A stretch of 38,641 bases of DNA from Solirubrobacterales bacterium (GCA_019240655.1 JAFAXX010000125.1:1-38641), one strand, 5' to 3'; counted from the stretch's first letter, positions 1-7,754 are shown. Notes: generated by a model not told the origin, from the letters alone. A program made the numbers and translations.

Positions 1-1
1 C

Positions 2-130
2 AAGCGTTCGATGGCCTCCGGCTTCGCCGGGATCGACAATCCGTTGTTCTACGAGGCCGAGACGAGCATGCTGTTCGGCGATGCCAAGTCGTCCGTGAGC
101 GAAATCACAGCTGCAGTCGAGTCGCTGTAG
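2..130 (+). CDS. pntB: NAD(P) transhydrogenase beta subunit, C-terminal end (partial)
   Basis: Only the last 42 codons lie in the window, in the frame starting at base 2 and ending in TAG. The peptide contains KRSMASGFAGIDNPLFY and then MLFGDAK, which matches the strongly conserved C-terminal NADP(H)-binding end of PntB. PntB, with PntA, forms the membrane proton-translocating transhydrogenase that passes hydride from NADH to NADP+ using the proton gradient. The rest of the gene lies to the left of the window. The next gene starts 18 nt downstream but has its own -10-like box, so it need not be co-transcribed. The family call is confident because this tail is distinctive, even though little of the protein is seen. 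Confidence 0.88.
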   Translation, partial: KRSMASGFAGIDNPLFYEAETSMLFGDAKSSVSEITAAVESL

Positions 131-133
131 ATA

Positions 134-139
134 TAGAGT
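134..139 (+). promoter_or_regulatory. -10 box for leaderless cNMP-binding gene
   Basis: TAGAGT (overlapping TATAGA) ends 9 nt before the ATG at 149. No Shine-Dalgarno sequence is visible in the gap. No clear -35 hexamer is seen. Confidence 0.4.
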
Positions 140-148
140 GCGCGCCGA

Positions 149-553
149 ATGGATCCTGCCCGGCTGAAAGCTATTCCGATTTTCTCGGAGCTCTCCGACG
201 AGGAGGCGTACCGCTTGGCGGCCTTCGCCACCGAGACCAGCGTGGCCGAGGGGCAGATCCTCATGAAGCAGGGCGACTACTCGACCGAGCTGATCGCGAT
301 CGAGGAGGGCACCGCTGACGTGGTCCGGGACGGCGACCGGGTCGCCACGCTCGGGGACGGCGACCTGATCGGCGAGATCGGCCTGTTCGAGCGGCGGCCC
401 CGCAACGCGGACGTGATCGCGACCTCGCCGATGCGCGTGCTCAAGCTGACCCACTGGGAGATCAGGCGGATGTCCGAGGACACCGTCGAGCGGATCCGGG
501 CGATCATCGCCGAGCGGACCCGAGCCGGCGTGGCCGACCATCCGGCCGCCTGA
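149..553 (+). CDS. stand-alone cyclic-nucleotide-binding domain protein
   Basis: This 134-residue protein is a single Crp/cNMP-binding beta-roll with nothing else attached. The phosphate-binding cassette reads [15 protein letters not shown] at about residues 75-89. It keeps the Gly-Glu pair and the Arg of the R-x-A motif (Arg85), so cAMP or cGMP binding is plausible. There is no helix-turn-helix after the domain, so it is unlikely to be a DNA-binding regulator itself; it may act through a partner protein. The ATG at 149 places the short N-terminal helix and [11 protein letters not shown] where CRP-like proteins normally begin. It lies just after pntB, but no functional link is evident. The domain is certain; the ligand and role are not. 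Confidence 0.82.
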   Translation: MDPARLKAIPIFSELSDEEAYRLAAFATETSVAEGQILMKQGDYSTELIAIEEGTADVVRDGDRVATLGDGDLIGEIGLFERRPRNADVIATSPMRVLKLTHWEIRRMSEDTVERIRAIIAERTRAGVADHPAA

Positions 554-559
554 ACCGAA

Positions 560-576
560 GTTCCCGACGCGGGAAC
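560..576 (+). terminator. hairpin after the cNMP-binding gene
   Basis: GTTCCCG, loop ACG, CGGGAAC: a perfect 7-bp stem starting 6 nt after the stop codon. No T-run follows, so it is a GC-type terminator or a transcript-end stabiliser. A smaller hairpin (CCTGC-CGGC-GCAGG) follows at about 588-601. The remainder of the 554-705 gap shows no recognisable element. Confidence 0.5.
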
Positions 577-705
577 CTCGGGCCGATCCTGCCGGCGCAG
601 GCGAAATTGCAACCCGGCTCCCGCGGGGGGTCCCGGGTGTCCGCTTTCGGCAGCTTTCCATGCGAGACTGCGTGCAACGCCGCGACGCGAGCGGGAATTC
701 GGGGC

Positions 706-1602
706 ATGTACGCCGAACGTGGCGGGGCAGTGACCCGTGCCGGACGCATCATCCTCGTCGCGGCCATCGCGCTCCTCCCCGGCGCGCCGTCGGCGCTGGC
801 GAGCAGCGGCGGCGCCGCCCTGGTCCCCGTCCACGCGCCCCACGGGATCGTCCGCGCCGCCCGGACCGCCTCGGTGTTCGCCCGCGTACTGCGCAAGGGC
901 ACCTCGGGCGGGGACGTGAAGACGCTCCAGACCTGGCTGGGCGACGTCGGCTACGGCGTGTCCGCAGACGGATACTTCGGGCCCCTCACGCAGTCGGCGG
1001 TCAAGCGCTTTCAGTTCGCCAAGGACCTGCAGCCGCCGAGCGGAACCGTCGGGCGCCGCACGGCGTCGTCGCTGCTCGTGGCGGTGCGGACGGCGGCCAA
1101 GCAGGGCGGGATCCCCGAAGCGGCCCGGGCCGCCGTGGCGTCGAGCTCGGGCGCCTCGCTGGTGTTCCCGCTGCGCCCGCTCGCGCTCGTCCTGCCGCCG
1201 AGCGCGTGGTCGCTCGACCAGGGCATCGACATCGCCACGGTGAACGGCGCCTGCGGCGACCAGGTCCCCGAAGTGGCGATGACCTCGGGAACGATCATCC
1301 AGGAGGGCATCAGCGGCTTCGGTCCCTACGCCCCGATCCTGAAGGTCGACAGCGGCCCGTATGCCGGCCGCTACATCTACTACGGCCATGCCGCCCCGGC
1401 GCTCGTCCCGGTCGGCACGCACGTGACCGCCGGCCAGCCGATCGCCGACGTCGGGTGCGGCGACGTCGGGATCTCGACCGGCCCGCACATCGAGATCGGC
1501 ATCAGCGCGCCGGGCGGCCCGCCGTGTTGCCCGGGGTACCAGGAAACCTCGCCGGTCTGGTACGGCGTCGTCCTCGGGCTCTATCGCCAGGCTGGCGGCT
1601 GA
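706..1602 (+). CDS. secreted peptidoglycan-binding / M23-like protein
   Basis: A signal peptide (core [19 protein letters not shown]) is followed by a PG_binding_1 domain (about residues 65-125, with [18 protein letters not shown] and [16 protein letters not shown]) and a C-terminal LytM/M23-like domain. Standard M23 enzymes bind zinc through H-x-G-x-D and H-x-H. Here the first site reads Asp171-Gln-Gly-Ile-Asp175 and the last reads His261-Ile-Glu263, so two usual His positions are acidic. A YGH motif is present. It may bind metal differently or be a non-catalytic cell-wall-binding or activator protein. Start is uncertain: ATG 706 or GTG 730 both leave an intact signal peptide. A longer TTG start at 607 is less likely because it would place about 40 extra residues before the signal. 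Confidence 0.75.
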   Translation: MYAERGGAVTRAGRIILVAAIALLPGAPSALASSGGAALVPVHAPHGIVRAARTASVFARVLRKGTSGGDVKTLQTWLGDVGYGVSADGYFGPLTQSAVKRFQFAKDLQPPSGTVGRRTASSLLVAVRTAAKQGGIPEAARAAVASSSGASLVFPLRPLALVLPPSAWSLDQGIDIATVNGACGDQVPEVAMTSGTIIQEGISGFGPYAPILKVDSGPYAGRYIYYGHAAPALVPVGTHVTAGQPIADVGCGDVGISTGPHIEIGISAPGGPPCCPGYQETSPVWYGVVLGLYRQAGG

Positions 1603-1692
1603 GCCTGAGGCGCCCGCGTTGTCATTTGTCGGGGCGCGCGCGGCCTGAGGGCGTCCATGAGCCGGCAGGAACGAGGCTGGAAGGACTAGGCT

Positions 1693-1708
1693 GCCGGCCG
1701 ATGCCGGC
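1693..1708 (+). terminator. short hairpin in the folP upstream gap
   Basis: GCCGGC, loop CGAT, GCCGGC lies between the M23-like gene and folP. It could end the upstream transcript. It sits just before an alternative in-frame ATG (1701), which has its own TAGGCT box at 1687-1692. Confidence 0.25.
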
Positions 1709-1762
1709 CCGCCCGGACCGGCGCGACCGACCCCGCCGACTAGGCCGCGCTCGAGCGCCGGA

Positions 1763-1768
1763 TAACCT
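1763..1768 (+). promoter_or_regulatory. -10 box for leaderless folP
   Basis: TAACCT lies 7 nt before the folP ATG at 1776, with no Shine-Dalgarno sequence. A second candidate, TAGGCT at 1687-1692, lies 8 nt before an in-frame ATG at 1701. Confidence 0.42.
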
Positions 1769-1775
1769 CACCGCG

Positions 1776-2678
1776 ATGGCCAGCAGGGACCGCCTCGGCT
1801 TCCGAACGACCCGGGGAAGGGTCGAACTCGGGGAGCGCCCGTGGCTTATGGGCGTGGTCAACGCCAGCCCTGACTCGTTCTCCGACGGCGGCGCCCACGG
1901 TACCGTCGAGGACCGCGTGGCGCTCGCCGGCAAGCTGCTCAGCGCCGGCGCCGATCTGATCGACGTCGGCGGCGAGTCCGGCGTCACGAACCGCCCGTCG
2001 ATCAGCGCCCAGGAGGAGATCGCGCGGGTGGTACCGCTGATCGAGCGCGTGAGCGGCGAGCTCGGCGCACTCGTCTCGATCGACACCTACAAGCCGGCCG
2101 TGGCCAGGGCGGCGATCGCGGCCGGCGCCGCGATCGTCAACGACCCAACCGGCCTGCGAGACCCCGCAACCGCCTCGGTGTGCGCCGAGACGGGCGCCGG
2201 GCTGATCCTCACCCACACCCGTGCGGCGCCCAAGCAGAAGCTGCTCGATCCGTCTCTCGATCGCGGCATCGTCGCCGACGTGGAGGCGTTCCTGGCCGAG
2301 CGGATCGGACTCGCCCGCACCCGCGGAGTGGCGTTTGAGCAGCTGATGGTCGACCCGGGCCCGGACCTCGGCAAGACGCCGTTTCAGACCGTGGAGGTGA
2401 TGCGCGCGCTGCCACGGCTGCACTCGCTCGGGCGGCCGGTGCTGCTGGCCGTCTCCCGCAAGGACTTCATCGGGGCGCTCACCGGCCGCTCGCCCCGCGG
2501 CCGGCTTGCCGGCACGCTGGCCGCCGTGGCCCACGGGCTCGACGCCGGCGCCCACGTGCTGCGGGTCCACGACGTCGCCGAGGTCTCGGACTTCCTCGCG
2601 GTCCGGGCGGCGCTGCGCGGCGAGGTCGGCGTCGAGCGCGCGCTGCGGCTCTCCGGCGAGCTTCGCTGGGCACAGTGA
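1776..2678 (+). CDS. folP: dihydropteroate synthase, divergent
   Basis: A TIM-barrel pterin-binding protein of 300 residues. FolP condenses 6-hydroxymethyl-dihydropterin pyrophosphate with p-aminobenzoate. Signature segments are MGVVNASPDSFSDGG (residues 25-39), IDVGGES (62-68), SIDTYKP (101-107), VDPGPDLGKT and the SRKDFIGA phosphate-binding stretch. Loop 2 differs from the usual GGESTRPGA: it reads GGES-GVTNRP-SIS, so the Thr and Arg that normally adjoin are separated by Asn. The usual NDI-x-G and HM-x-G-x-P motifs are NDPTG and HTRAAP. No other folate gene is nearby. I chose ATG 1776 because it gives a normal N-terminus; ATG 1701 would add 25 Arg-rich residues. A FolP-like paralogue with another pterin substrate is possible. 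Confidence 0.82.
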   Translation: MASRDRLGFRTTRGRVELGERPWLMGVVNASPDSFSDGGAHGTVEDRVALAGKLLSAGADLIDVGGESGVTNRPSISAQEEIARVVPLIERVSGELGALVSIDTYKPAVARAAIAAGAAIVNDPTGLRDPATASVCAETGAGLILTHTRAAPKQKLLDPSLDRGIVADVEAFLAERIGLARTRGVAFEQLMVDPGPDLGKTPFQTVEVMRALPRLHSLGRPVLLAVSRKDFIGALTGRSPRGRLAGTLAAVAHGLDAGAHVLRVHDVAEVSDFLAVRAALRGEVGVERALRLSGELRWAQ

Positions 2679-2724
2679 CCCGCGACCGCGGCCGGCCGGT
2701 CGACGAGCCTTAGGCGATCGACGC

Positions 2725-2730
2725 TACTGT
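2725..2730 (+). promoter_or_regulatory. possible -10 box of the Rho-like gene
   Basis: TACTGT lies about 75 nt before the start. Unlike most neighbours, this gene has a leader with a strong AAGGAGG ribosome-binding site (about 2794-2800) ahead of ATG 2807. No convincing -35 hexamer is seen. Confidence 0.3.
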
Positions 2731-2806
2731 CATCGGTCACTGAATCGCCGGTCGCTGGCGCAACGCGGCCGGAGCCCACCGATCCGCCCGACCAAGGAGG
2801 AACCCG

Positions 2807-4357
2807 ATGTCCATCCTCGACCGCTCCGCCCTCGAGGAGAGCCCCCTCGCCGATCTCCACGCGATCGCCTCCGAGCTGTCGATCGACGGCTATCGCCGCC
2901 TGCGAAAGCCCGAGCTGATCGACGCGATCCTGGGCCGCCAGGGCCGAGGGGAGGGTGAGGCCGAGCCAGACGCCGCTCGCCAGGAGCCCGACGCGGAGGC
3001 CGAGCCCGAGGCCGCTCGCGAGGAGCCCGATGCGGAGGCCGAGCCCGAGGCGGAGGCCGAGCCCGAGGCCGCTCGCGAGGAGCCCGAGGCGGAGGCCGAG
3101 CCGGTCGCGCCGCCCGCCGACCTGGCGGAGGAGCCGACCTCGGCCGAGCCCGAGGAGCTGACCGAGGCGGTCGCCGAGGAGCTCGGCGCACGGGCGGGGG
3201 ACCGCGCCGGCATCCGCCGCCGCCGCGGCCGGCGCGGTGGCCGCGGACGCGCGGGCGGGCCTGACGACCGCGAGGAGCTCGAGGCCCGGGAACGGCGCGA
3301 GGAGCCCGAGGCCCGCGAACGACGCGAGGAGCCCGAGGCCCGCGAGGAGCGCGGCAAGCGCGAGGACCGCGAAGACACCGAGCCGCGCGCGAAGCGGGAG
3401 GCGCACGAGGAGGCGCCGGAGCCCGAACACGCGGGAGAGACGCAGCCGCTGGAGCGCCCGGCGGAGGAGATCGTCGAGGGCGTCGTCGAGCTGCTGGCCA
3501 ACGGCTCCGGCTTCATGCGCGTCCATCCCCCCGATCCGTCCGACGACGACGTCTACATCTCGGCCGCCCAGGTCAAGCGCTGCGACCTCGTCTCGGGCGA
3601 CCGGATCTCCGGACCGCGGCGCGCCCCCCGGCGATCGGAGCGGTTCGCGTCGCTCGTCCGGGTGGACACGATCAACGACCGGCCGGCCGCCGAGGTCGCC
3701 GACAGCTCCCGCTTCGACGAGCTGCCCGTGGCCTTCCCGAGCGAGCGCCTGCGCCTCGGCTCCGAGGACCCGACGATCACGGCGATCGAGTCGCTGGCGC
3801 CGATCGGGCGCGGGTCGCGGGTGGTGATCGCGGGGCCCGCGCAGGCCGGCAAGACCGAGGCGCTCCGGCGGATCGCCGCCGAGCTGGCCGGCCAGGACGA
3901 GGTCCAGCTGCTGCTCGCGCTGGTCGGCGTGCGCCCCGAGGAGATCCCAGAGTGGCCGGGGGAGCCGGTCGCGGCGGTGGCGCTCGGCGCGTCGGCGGAC
4001 GTGCAGGCGCTGGCGCTCGAGCGCGCGATCGACCAGGGACGCCGGCTCGCGGCGCGCGGGTCGCACGCGGTGGTGCTCGTCGACACGCTCGAGGGACTGC
4101 CCGCGCCGGCGGCGCGCCGGGCGCTGGCGGCGGCGCGCAGCATCCGCGACGGCGGGTCGGTCACCGTGATCGCCACCGCCGCGGCGCCGCTGGGCGGCGA
4201 GACGACGGTGGTCGCCCTCGACCCGGCGCTGGCCCGAATCGGCCGCTTCCCGGCGCTCGACCCGGCGGGGAGCTGGACCATGCGCCCGGAGCTTTTGGTC
4301 GGCGAGGCGGGCGCCGAGGCGATCCTCCAAGCGCGCAGCGAGGCGTCTGGGGGGTAG
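2807..4357 (+). CDS. Rho-like RNA-binding ATPase-domain protein, degenerate motor
   Basis: Order of parts: a Rho_N/SAP-like helical domain (residues about 8-45); a long low-complexity stretch of Glu/Ala/Pro and Arg/Glu repeats with an RRRRGRRGGRGR patch; a Rho cold-shock RNA-binding fold (about 220-290, GVVELLANGSGFMR then DDVYISAAQVKRCDLVSGDRISG); and a shortened RecA-like domain with Walker A GPAQAGKT (about 343-350). Rho's ERPEEV catalytic Glu is replaced (VRPEEI), DSITRL is DTLEGL, and the region holding the Q-loop and the R-loop KGTGN is missing. The C-terminal RFPALDPAGSWTMRPELL still echoes Rho's FPAIDxxxSGTRxEELL. It is probably a paralogue of the termination factor that binds RNA and perhaps ATP but cannot translocate like Rho. 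Strong ribosome-binding site. Confidence 0.78.
   Translation: MSILDRSALEESPLADLHAIASELSIDGYRRLRKPELIDAILGRQGRGEGEAEPDAARQEPDAEAEPEAAREEPDAEAEPEAEAEPEAAREEPEAEAEPVAPPADLAEEPTSAEPEELTEAVAEELGARAGDRAGIRRRRGRRGGRGRAGGPDDREELEARERREEPEARERREEPEAREERGKREDREDTEPRAKREAHEEAPEPEHAGETQPLERPAEEIVEGVVELLANGSGFMRVHPPDPSDDDVYISAAQVKRCDLVSGDRISGPRRAPRRSERFASLVRVDTINDRPAAEVADSSRFDELPVAFPSERLRLGSEDPTITAIESLAPIGRGSRVVIAGPAQAGKTEALRRIAAELAGQDEVQLLLALVGVRPEEIPEWPGEPVAAVALGASADVQALALERAIDQGRRLAARGSHAVVLVDTLEGLPAPAARRALAAARSIRDGGSVTVIATAAAPLGGETTVVALDPALARIGRFPALDPAGSWTMRPELLVGEAGAEAILQARSEASGG
2955..3110 (+). repeat. imperfect in-frame tandem repeats, acidic linker
   Basis: Repeated units encode variations of EAEPEAAREEPDA inside the Rho-like gene. 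They preserve the reading frame and build a highly acidic, presumably disordered linker after the N-terminal domain. Confidence 0.8.
3281..3345 (+). repeat. 27-bp in-frame tandem repeats (EARERREEP)
   Basis: Two full 27-bp units (3281-3307 and 3308-3334) and a partial third encode EARERREEP in tandem. They follow the Arg/Gly-rich patch of the Rho-like protein and give a charged helical or disordered linker before the RNA-binding fold. Confidence 0.8.
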
Positions 4358-4359
4358 GG

Positions 4360-4405
4360 GCCGGGCTTCGCCCGGCGTCCATGGGACCGGGCCAGTCCGG
4401 GCCCG
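4360..4405. terminator. paired hairpins between convergent genes
   Basis: Two perfect stem-loops lie in the 68-nt gap between the Rho-like gene and the facing Qng1 gene. They are GCCGGGC-TTC-GCCCGGC at 4360-4376 and CGGGCC-AGTCCG-GGCCCG at 4388-4405. They can fold from either strand and probably form a bidirectional terminator without a U-tract. Confidence 0.6.
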
Positions 4406-4425
4406 AGCAGGTCGGCGTCGGCGCC

Positions 4426-5331
4426 TCAATACGCCGTGCAGCGCGAGCGGTGGCGCGGGACCGCCTTGTAGCGCGGCTCCTGGCCGCGGTTCCACAGCAG
4501 CTGGTCGACCGCGGCAGGGCAGGACCCGGGGCGCGCGGCGACGATCAGCTCGACGGCGTGCAGCGCGCAGGCCCGGATCTCGACCTCCTCGGGTGAGCCG
4601 TGCGCGATCAGCTCCCCGCGCTCGATCGCCGCCACCAGCGCGGGGTCGAATCGCAGCACCCCGTCGAGGCGGAGCACGTGCGGGACGAGGTTGTCGGCGA
4701 ACATGGTCAGGCGGTCGAGGTCGGCGAGCTCCGCCACGCCGGCGCGGTGCAGGTCGGCGACGGCGATCTGCGCGCGCTTGAGGAACGGCACGGTGAGTCC
4801 GTCGTAGAACGACACATCGGCGAAGCACGGCCAGCCTCCCAGATGCAGCGCCAGCGCCACCGCGGAGCCGCCGGCGGAGTCGGCCACCGCGGCGAACCGA
4901 GCGCCCGCTTGCGCGAGCACGCGGGCGCCGAGGCCGCGCAGCGAGCCGGCGAACAGCTCCATCAGCTCGTGTCGGGGATCCTGGCCGAGCACCCGGGCGA
5001 TCGCGGCGGCCTCGATGTCCGCCAGCTCGCGGGCACTCCACGGACCGGCGTCCTCGAACCGCCGCCGGAGCCCACCGGCGATCGTCTGGTATCCGGAGCG
5101 GCCCTCGGGCTTGCGCAAGGTGGGAAACCACCCCGAGCCGAAGTTGATCGCGTCGAGGGTGAGCCAGAACGCCGCCCGCTCCTCGCGTGAGCCGGGCGGC
5201 TCCCGGTCGGCTCCGGCCGCCGGCGCGAACGCCGGAAGCCCGGCGGCGTAGGCGGCGATCCGCTCGGTGGCGATCCGCACCGACGCGGCCCGCTCGGCCA
5301 CCCGCGCGCATGCCGCTCTGAGCTCGTCCAC
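4426..5331 (-). CDS. qng1: queuosine-5'-phosphate hydrolase (Qng1 / DUF2419 family)
   Basis: The 301-residue protein matches the queuosine salvage glycosidase family across its length. Shared stretches are FWLTLDAINFGSGWF (about 55-69), FLKRAQIAVADL (183-194), LTMFADNLVPHVLRLDGVL (208-226), GSPEEVEIRACALHAVELI (245-263) and the C-terminal YKAVPRHRSRCTAY. These line up with the human C9orf64 segments SFYKRAQILVAD, ITMFADYRVPQVL, EVEIRGCSLWCVELI and KGIPFHRIRCIYY. The family releases queuine from queuosine 5'-monophosphate so the base can be put back into tRNA by a transglycosylase. The start is GTG at 5331; upstream on the minus strand only a weak CATCCT box is seen, 7 nt away. It diverges from pcrA with 41 nt between starts. 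No tgt or queuine transporter gene is in the window. Confidence 0.88.
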   Translation of the reverse strand: MDELRAACARVAERAASVRIATERIAAYAAGLPAFAPAAGADREPPGSREERAAFWLTLDAINFGSGWFPTLRKPEGRSGYQTIAGGLRRRFEDAGPWSARELADIEAAAIARVLGQDPRHELMELFAGSLRGLGARVLAQAGARFAAVADSAGGSAVALALHLGGWPCFADVSFYDGLTVPFLKRAQIAVADLHRAGVAELADLDRLTMFADNLVPHVLRLDGVLRFDPALVAAIERGELIAHGSPEEVEIRACALHAVELIVAARPGSCPAAVDQLLWNRGQEPRYKAVPRHRSRCTAY

Positions 5332-5357
5332 GCGGCAGAGGATGCCGCTCGCCTCGC

Positions 5358-5363
5358 TACCGT
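5358..5363 (+). promoter_or_regulatory. -10 box for leaderless pcrA
   Basis: TACCGT lies 9 nt before the pcrA ATG (5373), in the 41-nt gap shared with the divergent qng1. Confidence 0.42.
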
Positions 5364-5372
5364 TGGGCCCAG

Positions 5373-7613
5373 ATGGCCGCCTCCGAGACGACGACCGAGC
5401 TCGACGCCCTGCTGGCGGGGCTCAACGACCCCCAGCGGGAGGCGGTCACCCACGGCGACGGTCCGTTGCTGATCCTGGCCGGCGCCGGCTCGGGCAAGAC
5501 CCGGGTGCTCACTCACCGGATCGCGTACCTGACCGCCACCGGGGCCGCCCAGGCCAGCGAGATCCTCGCCATCACGTTCACGAACAAGGCGGCCGGCGAG
5601 ATGCGCGACCGCGCCGAGCTGCTGGTCGGCCGTCGCGTCCGGGCGATGTGGGTGATGACCTTCCACGCCGCGTGCGCCCGAATGCTCCGCGCGCACGCGG
5701 ACCGGCTCGGCTACACGCGGCAGTTCACCATCTACGACCAGGCCGATGCCCGCCGGCTGGTCAAGCGGTGCCTGGACGAGCTCGGGATCGACCCCAAGCG
5801 CTTCACCCCGAACTCCGTGCACGCCCAGATCTCCGACGCCAAGAACAAGCTCCGCGACGCCGATGCCTACGGCCGGATGGTGGGCTCGTACTTCGAGCAG
5901 ACGGTCGCTGACGTCTACCGCATGTACGAGCGCGAGCTGCACCGGATGAACGCGATGGACTTCGACGACCTGCTGGTCCGCGCGGTCAACGTGCTCGAAC
6001 TGTTCCCCGAGGTGCGCGCGCGCTATGCCACCGGCTTTCGCCACGTCCTGGTCGACGAGTACCAGGACACCAACCACGCCCAGTACCGGTGGCTCCAGCT
6101 GCTGGCCGAGGAGCGCCGCAACCTCGCGGTGGTCGGAGACCCGGATCAGTCGATCTATGAGTTTCGAGGCGCCGACATCCGCAACATCCTCGAGTTCGAG
6201 GACGACTTCCCGGACGCCCACGTGGTTCGACTGGAGCAGAACTACCGCTCGACCCAGACGATCCTGGACGCCGCCAACGCGGTGATTGCCAACAACCGCG
6301 GACGCAAATCGAAGCTGCTGTGGACCGACATCGGCCAGGGCGATCCGCTCAAGGTCCGTGAGCTCGACGACGAGCACGCCGAGGCCCGGTTCGTCACCGG
6401 CGAGGTGCTGCGGCTGGTCGACGACGGGACGGCGCGGTCGGAGATCGCCGTCTTCTATCGCACGAACGCGCAGTCGCGCGTCCTGCAGGACACGCTCGTG
6501 CGCTCGGAGATCGCCTACCAGGTGATCGGCGGCACCAAGTTCTATGAACGGGCCGAGATCAAGGACGCGATCGCCTACCTGACCGTGCTGGTCAACCCGC
6601 ACGACGTGGGCGCGTTCACGCGAATCGTCAACTCGCCGCGCCGCGGCATCGGCGCGACCTCGCTGAGCCGCGTGCTGGCGTTTGCCAACACCATGGGGGT
6701 GTCGATCTGGGAGGCCGCCTCTGAGCCTGACCAGGTGCCCGGCCTCGGCGCCGCCGCGGTCAAGGCGTTCAAGCGATTCATGGCCACGATGCACGTGCTG
6801 CGCGAGCGCGTGGAAAGCGGCGCGCCGATCTCCGCCCTGCTCAAGGAGACGCTCCAGGAGACCGGCTACCTCGAGGCGCTCGAAGCCGAGCGGACGATCG
6901 AGGCGCAGGGACGGCTCGAGAACCTCGAGGAGCTGGTCAACGTGGCGGCCGAGTACGACGGCGCGCAAGGCGATGGCGACGGTGACGGCGCGCAGCCGGC
7001 GCCGTCGCTGCCGGATTTCCTCCAGCAGCTGGCGCTGGTTTCCGACGCCGACGACCGGACCGACGCGGAGGGGCTCCTGACGCTGATGACCCTCCACAAC
7101 GCCAAGGGGCTCGAGTACCCGATCGTGTTCATCATCGGCTGCGAGGAGGGAGTCTTCCCGCACTCCCGGGCGCTCGACGAAGGCGGACTCGAGGAGGAGC
7201 GGCGCCTCTGCTACGTCGGGATCACCCGCGCCCAGCGCGATCTGTACCTGACCTACGCGCGGACACGCACGGTGTTCGGCGCGCGCAACTTCGGCGCGCC
7301 GAGCCGCTTTCTGGCCGAGATCCCGCCCCAATTGACCGATCGCGCGCAGCAGCAGCCGCTCGGGCTGGGTGCGGTGAGGGCGCGGGCTACCTCGTGGGCG
7401 GCGGCGGCCGCCGGCGACCCGCATGCAGGCGCCGCCGCCAGCGGCGGCGGGGTCGGCGCCCGCTTCCGCCTCGGCGAGGACGTCCACCACCCGAGCTTCG
7501 GCGAAGGGGTCGTCACGGGCTTGGAGCCGGGCGGGATCGTGGTCATCCGCTTCAGCCGGGACGGCTCCGAGCGCAAGCTCGTCGCCGACCTCGCGCCAAT
7601 CTCGCGACGCTAG
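5373..7613 (+). CDS. pcrA: ATP-dependent DNA helicase PcrA/UvrD
   Basis: A superfamily 1A 3'-5' helicase of 746 residues, normal length. Visible motifs: Q-motif LNDPQREAV (17-25), Walker A AGAGSGKT (36-43), Ia AITFTNKAAGEM, II VDEYQDTN, III VVGDPDQSIYEFRGAD, IV VRLEQNYRST, V LMTLHNAKGLEYPIVFI, and VI VGITRAQRDLYLTYA. It unwinds DNA in nucleotide-excision repair and clears transcription-replication conflicts. The last 60 residues (FRLGEDVHHPSFGEGVVTGLEPGGIVVIRF) form the Tudor-like tail typical of PcrA, which contacts RNA polymerase. The linker before it is Ala/Gly-rich. ATG 5373 is preceded by a -10 box at leaderless distance. Confidence 0.96.
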   Translation: MAASETTTELDALLAGLNDPQREAVTHGDGPLLILAGAGSGKTRVLTHRIAYLTATGAAQASEILAITFTNKAAGEMRDRAELLVGRRVRAMWVMTFHAACARMLRAHADRLGYTRQFTIYDQADARRLVKRCLDELGIDPKRFTPNSVHAQISDAKNKLRDADAYGRMVGSYFEQTVADVYRMYERELHRMNAMDFDDLLVRAVNVLELFPEVRARYATGFRHVLVDEYQDTNHAQYRWLQLLAEERRNLAVVGDPDQSIYEFRGADIRNILEFEDDFPDAHVVRLEQNYRSTQTILDAANAVIANNRGRKSKLLWTDIGQGDPLKVRELDDEHAEARFVTGEVLRLVDDGTARSEIAVFYRTNAQSRVLQDTLVRSEIAYQVIGGTKFYERAEIKDAIAYLTVLVNPHDVGAFTRIVNSPRRGIGATSLSRVLAFANTMGVSIWEAASEPDQVPGLGAAAVKAFKRFMATMHVLRERVESGAPISALLKETLQETGYLEALEAERTIEAQGRLENLEELVNVAAEYDGAQGDGDGDGAQPAPSLPDFLQQLALVSDADDRTDAEGLLTLMTLHNAKGLEYPIVFIIGCEEGVFPHSRALDEGGLEEERRLCYVGITRAQRDLYLTYARTRTVFGARNFGAPSRFLAEIPPQLTDRAQQQPLGLGAVRARATSWAAAAAGDPHAGAAASGGGVGARFRLGEDVHHPSFGEGVVTGLEPGGIVVIRFSRDGSERKLVADLAPISRR

Positions 7614-7646
7614 CCCGCCGGCGCAGGGCCGCGATGAGGATGCGGA

Positions 7647-7665
7647 AGCCCGCAAAGAGCGGGTT
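7647..7665 (+). terminator. hairpin terminator after pcrA
   Basis: AGCCCGC, loop AAAGA, GCGGGTT (7-bp stem with one G-T pair) is followed by GTTC. It is one of the few stem-loops here with a partly T-rich tail. Confidence 0.5.
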
Positions 7666-7706
7666 GTTCACTCGCTCGCCGCGCCCCCGGTGCTCGGAAG
7701 GCGCGC

Positions 7707-7712
7707 TATGTT
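7707..7712 (+). promoter_or_regulatory. possible -10 box of the WS/DGAT-like gene
   Basis: TATGTT lies 42 nt before GTG 7755. The resulting leader would carry the GAGGAG ribosome-binding site at 7744-7749. Confidence 0.3.
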
Positions 7713-7754
7713 CGTGACCCTGACGAGCACGACGCTCGATCCCGAGGAGAACGC

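Noticed and set aside
607-705. TTG start for the M23-like protein giving 331 residues
   Set aside because: It would put about 40 residues before the signal peptide; ATG 706 or GTG 730 give a normal secreted N-terminus.
2955-3345. Repeat-rich stretch as a non-coding element
   Set aside because: The repeats keep the reading frame of the Rho-like gene and encode charged linkers.
2384-5311. Minus-strand open frame of 975 codons spanning the folP end, the Rho-like gene and qng1
   Set aside because: It lies antisense to genes with clear family motifs, its product is low-complexity Arg/Ala/Gly, and long antisense frames are expected at this GC content.
4962-7655. Minus-strand open frame of 897 codons opposite pcrA
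   Set aside because: A shadow of the pcrA codon pattern; no recognisable protein motif.
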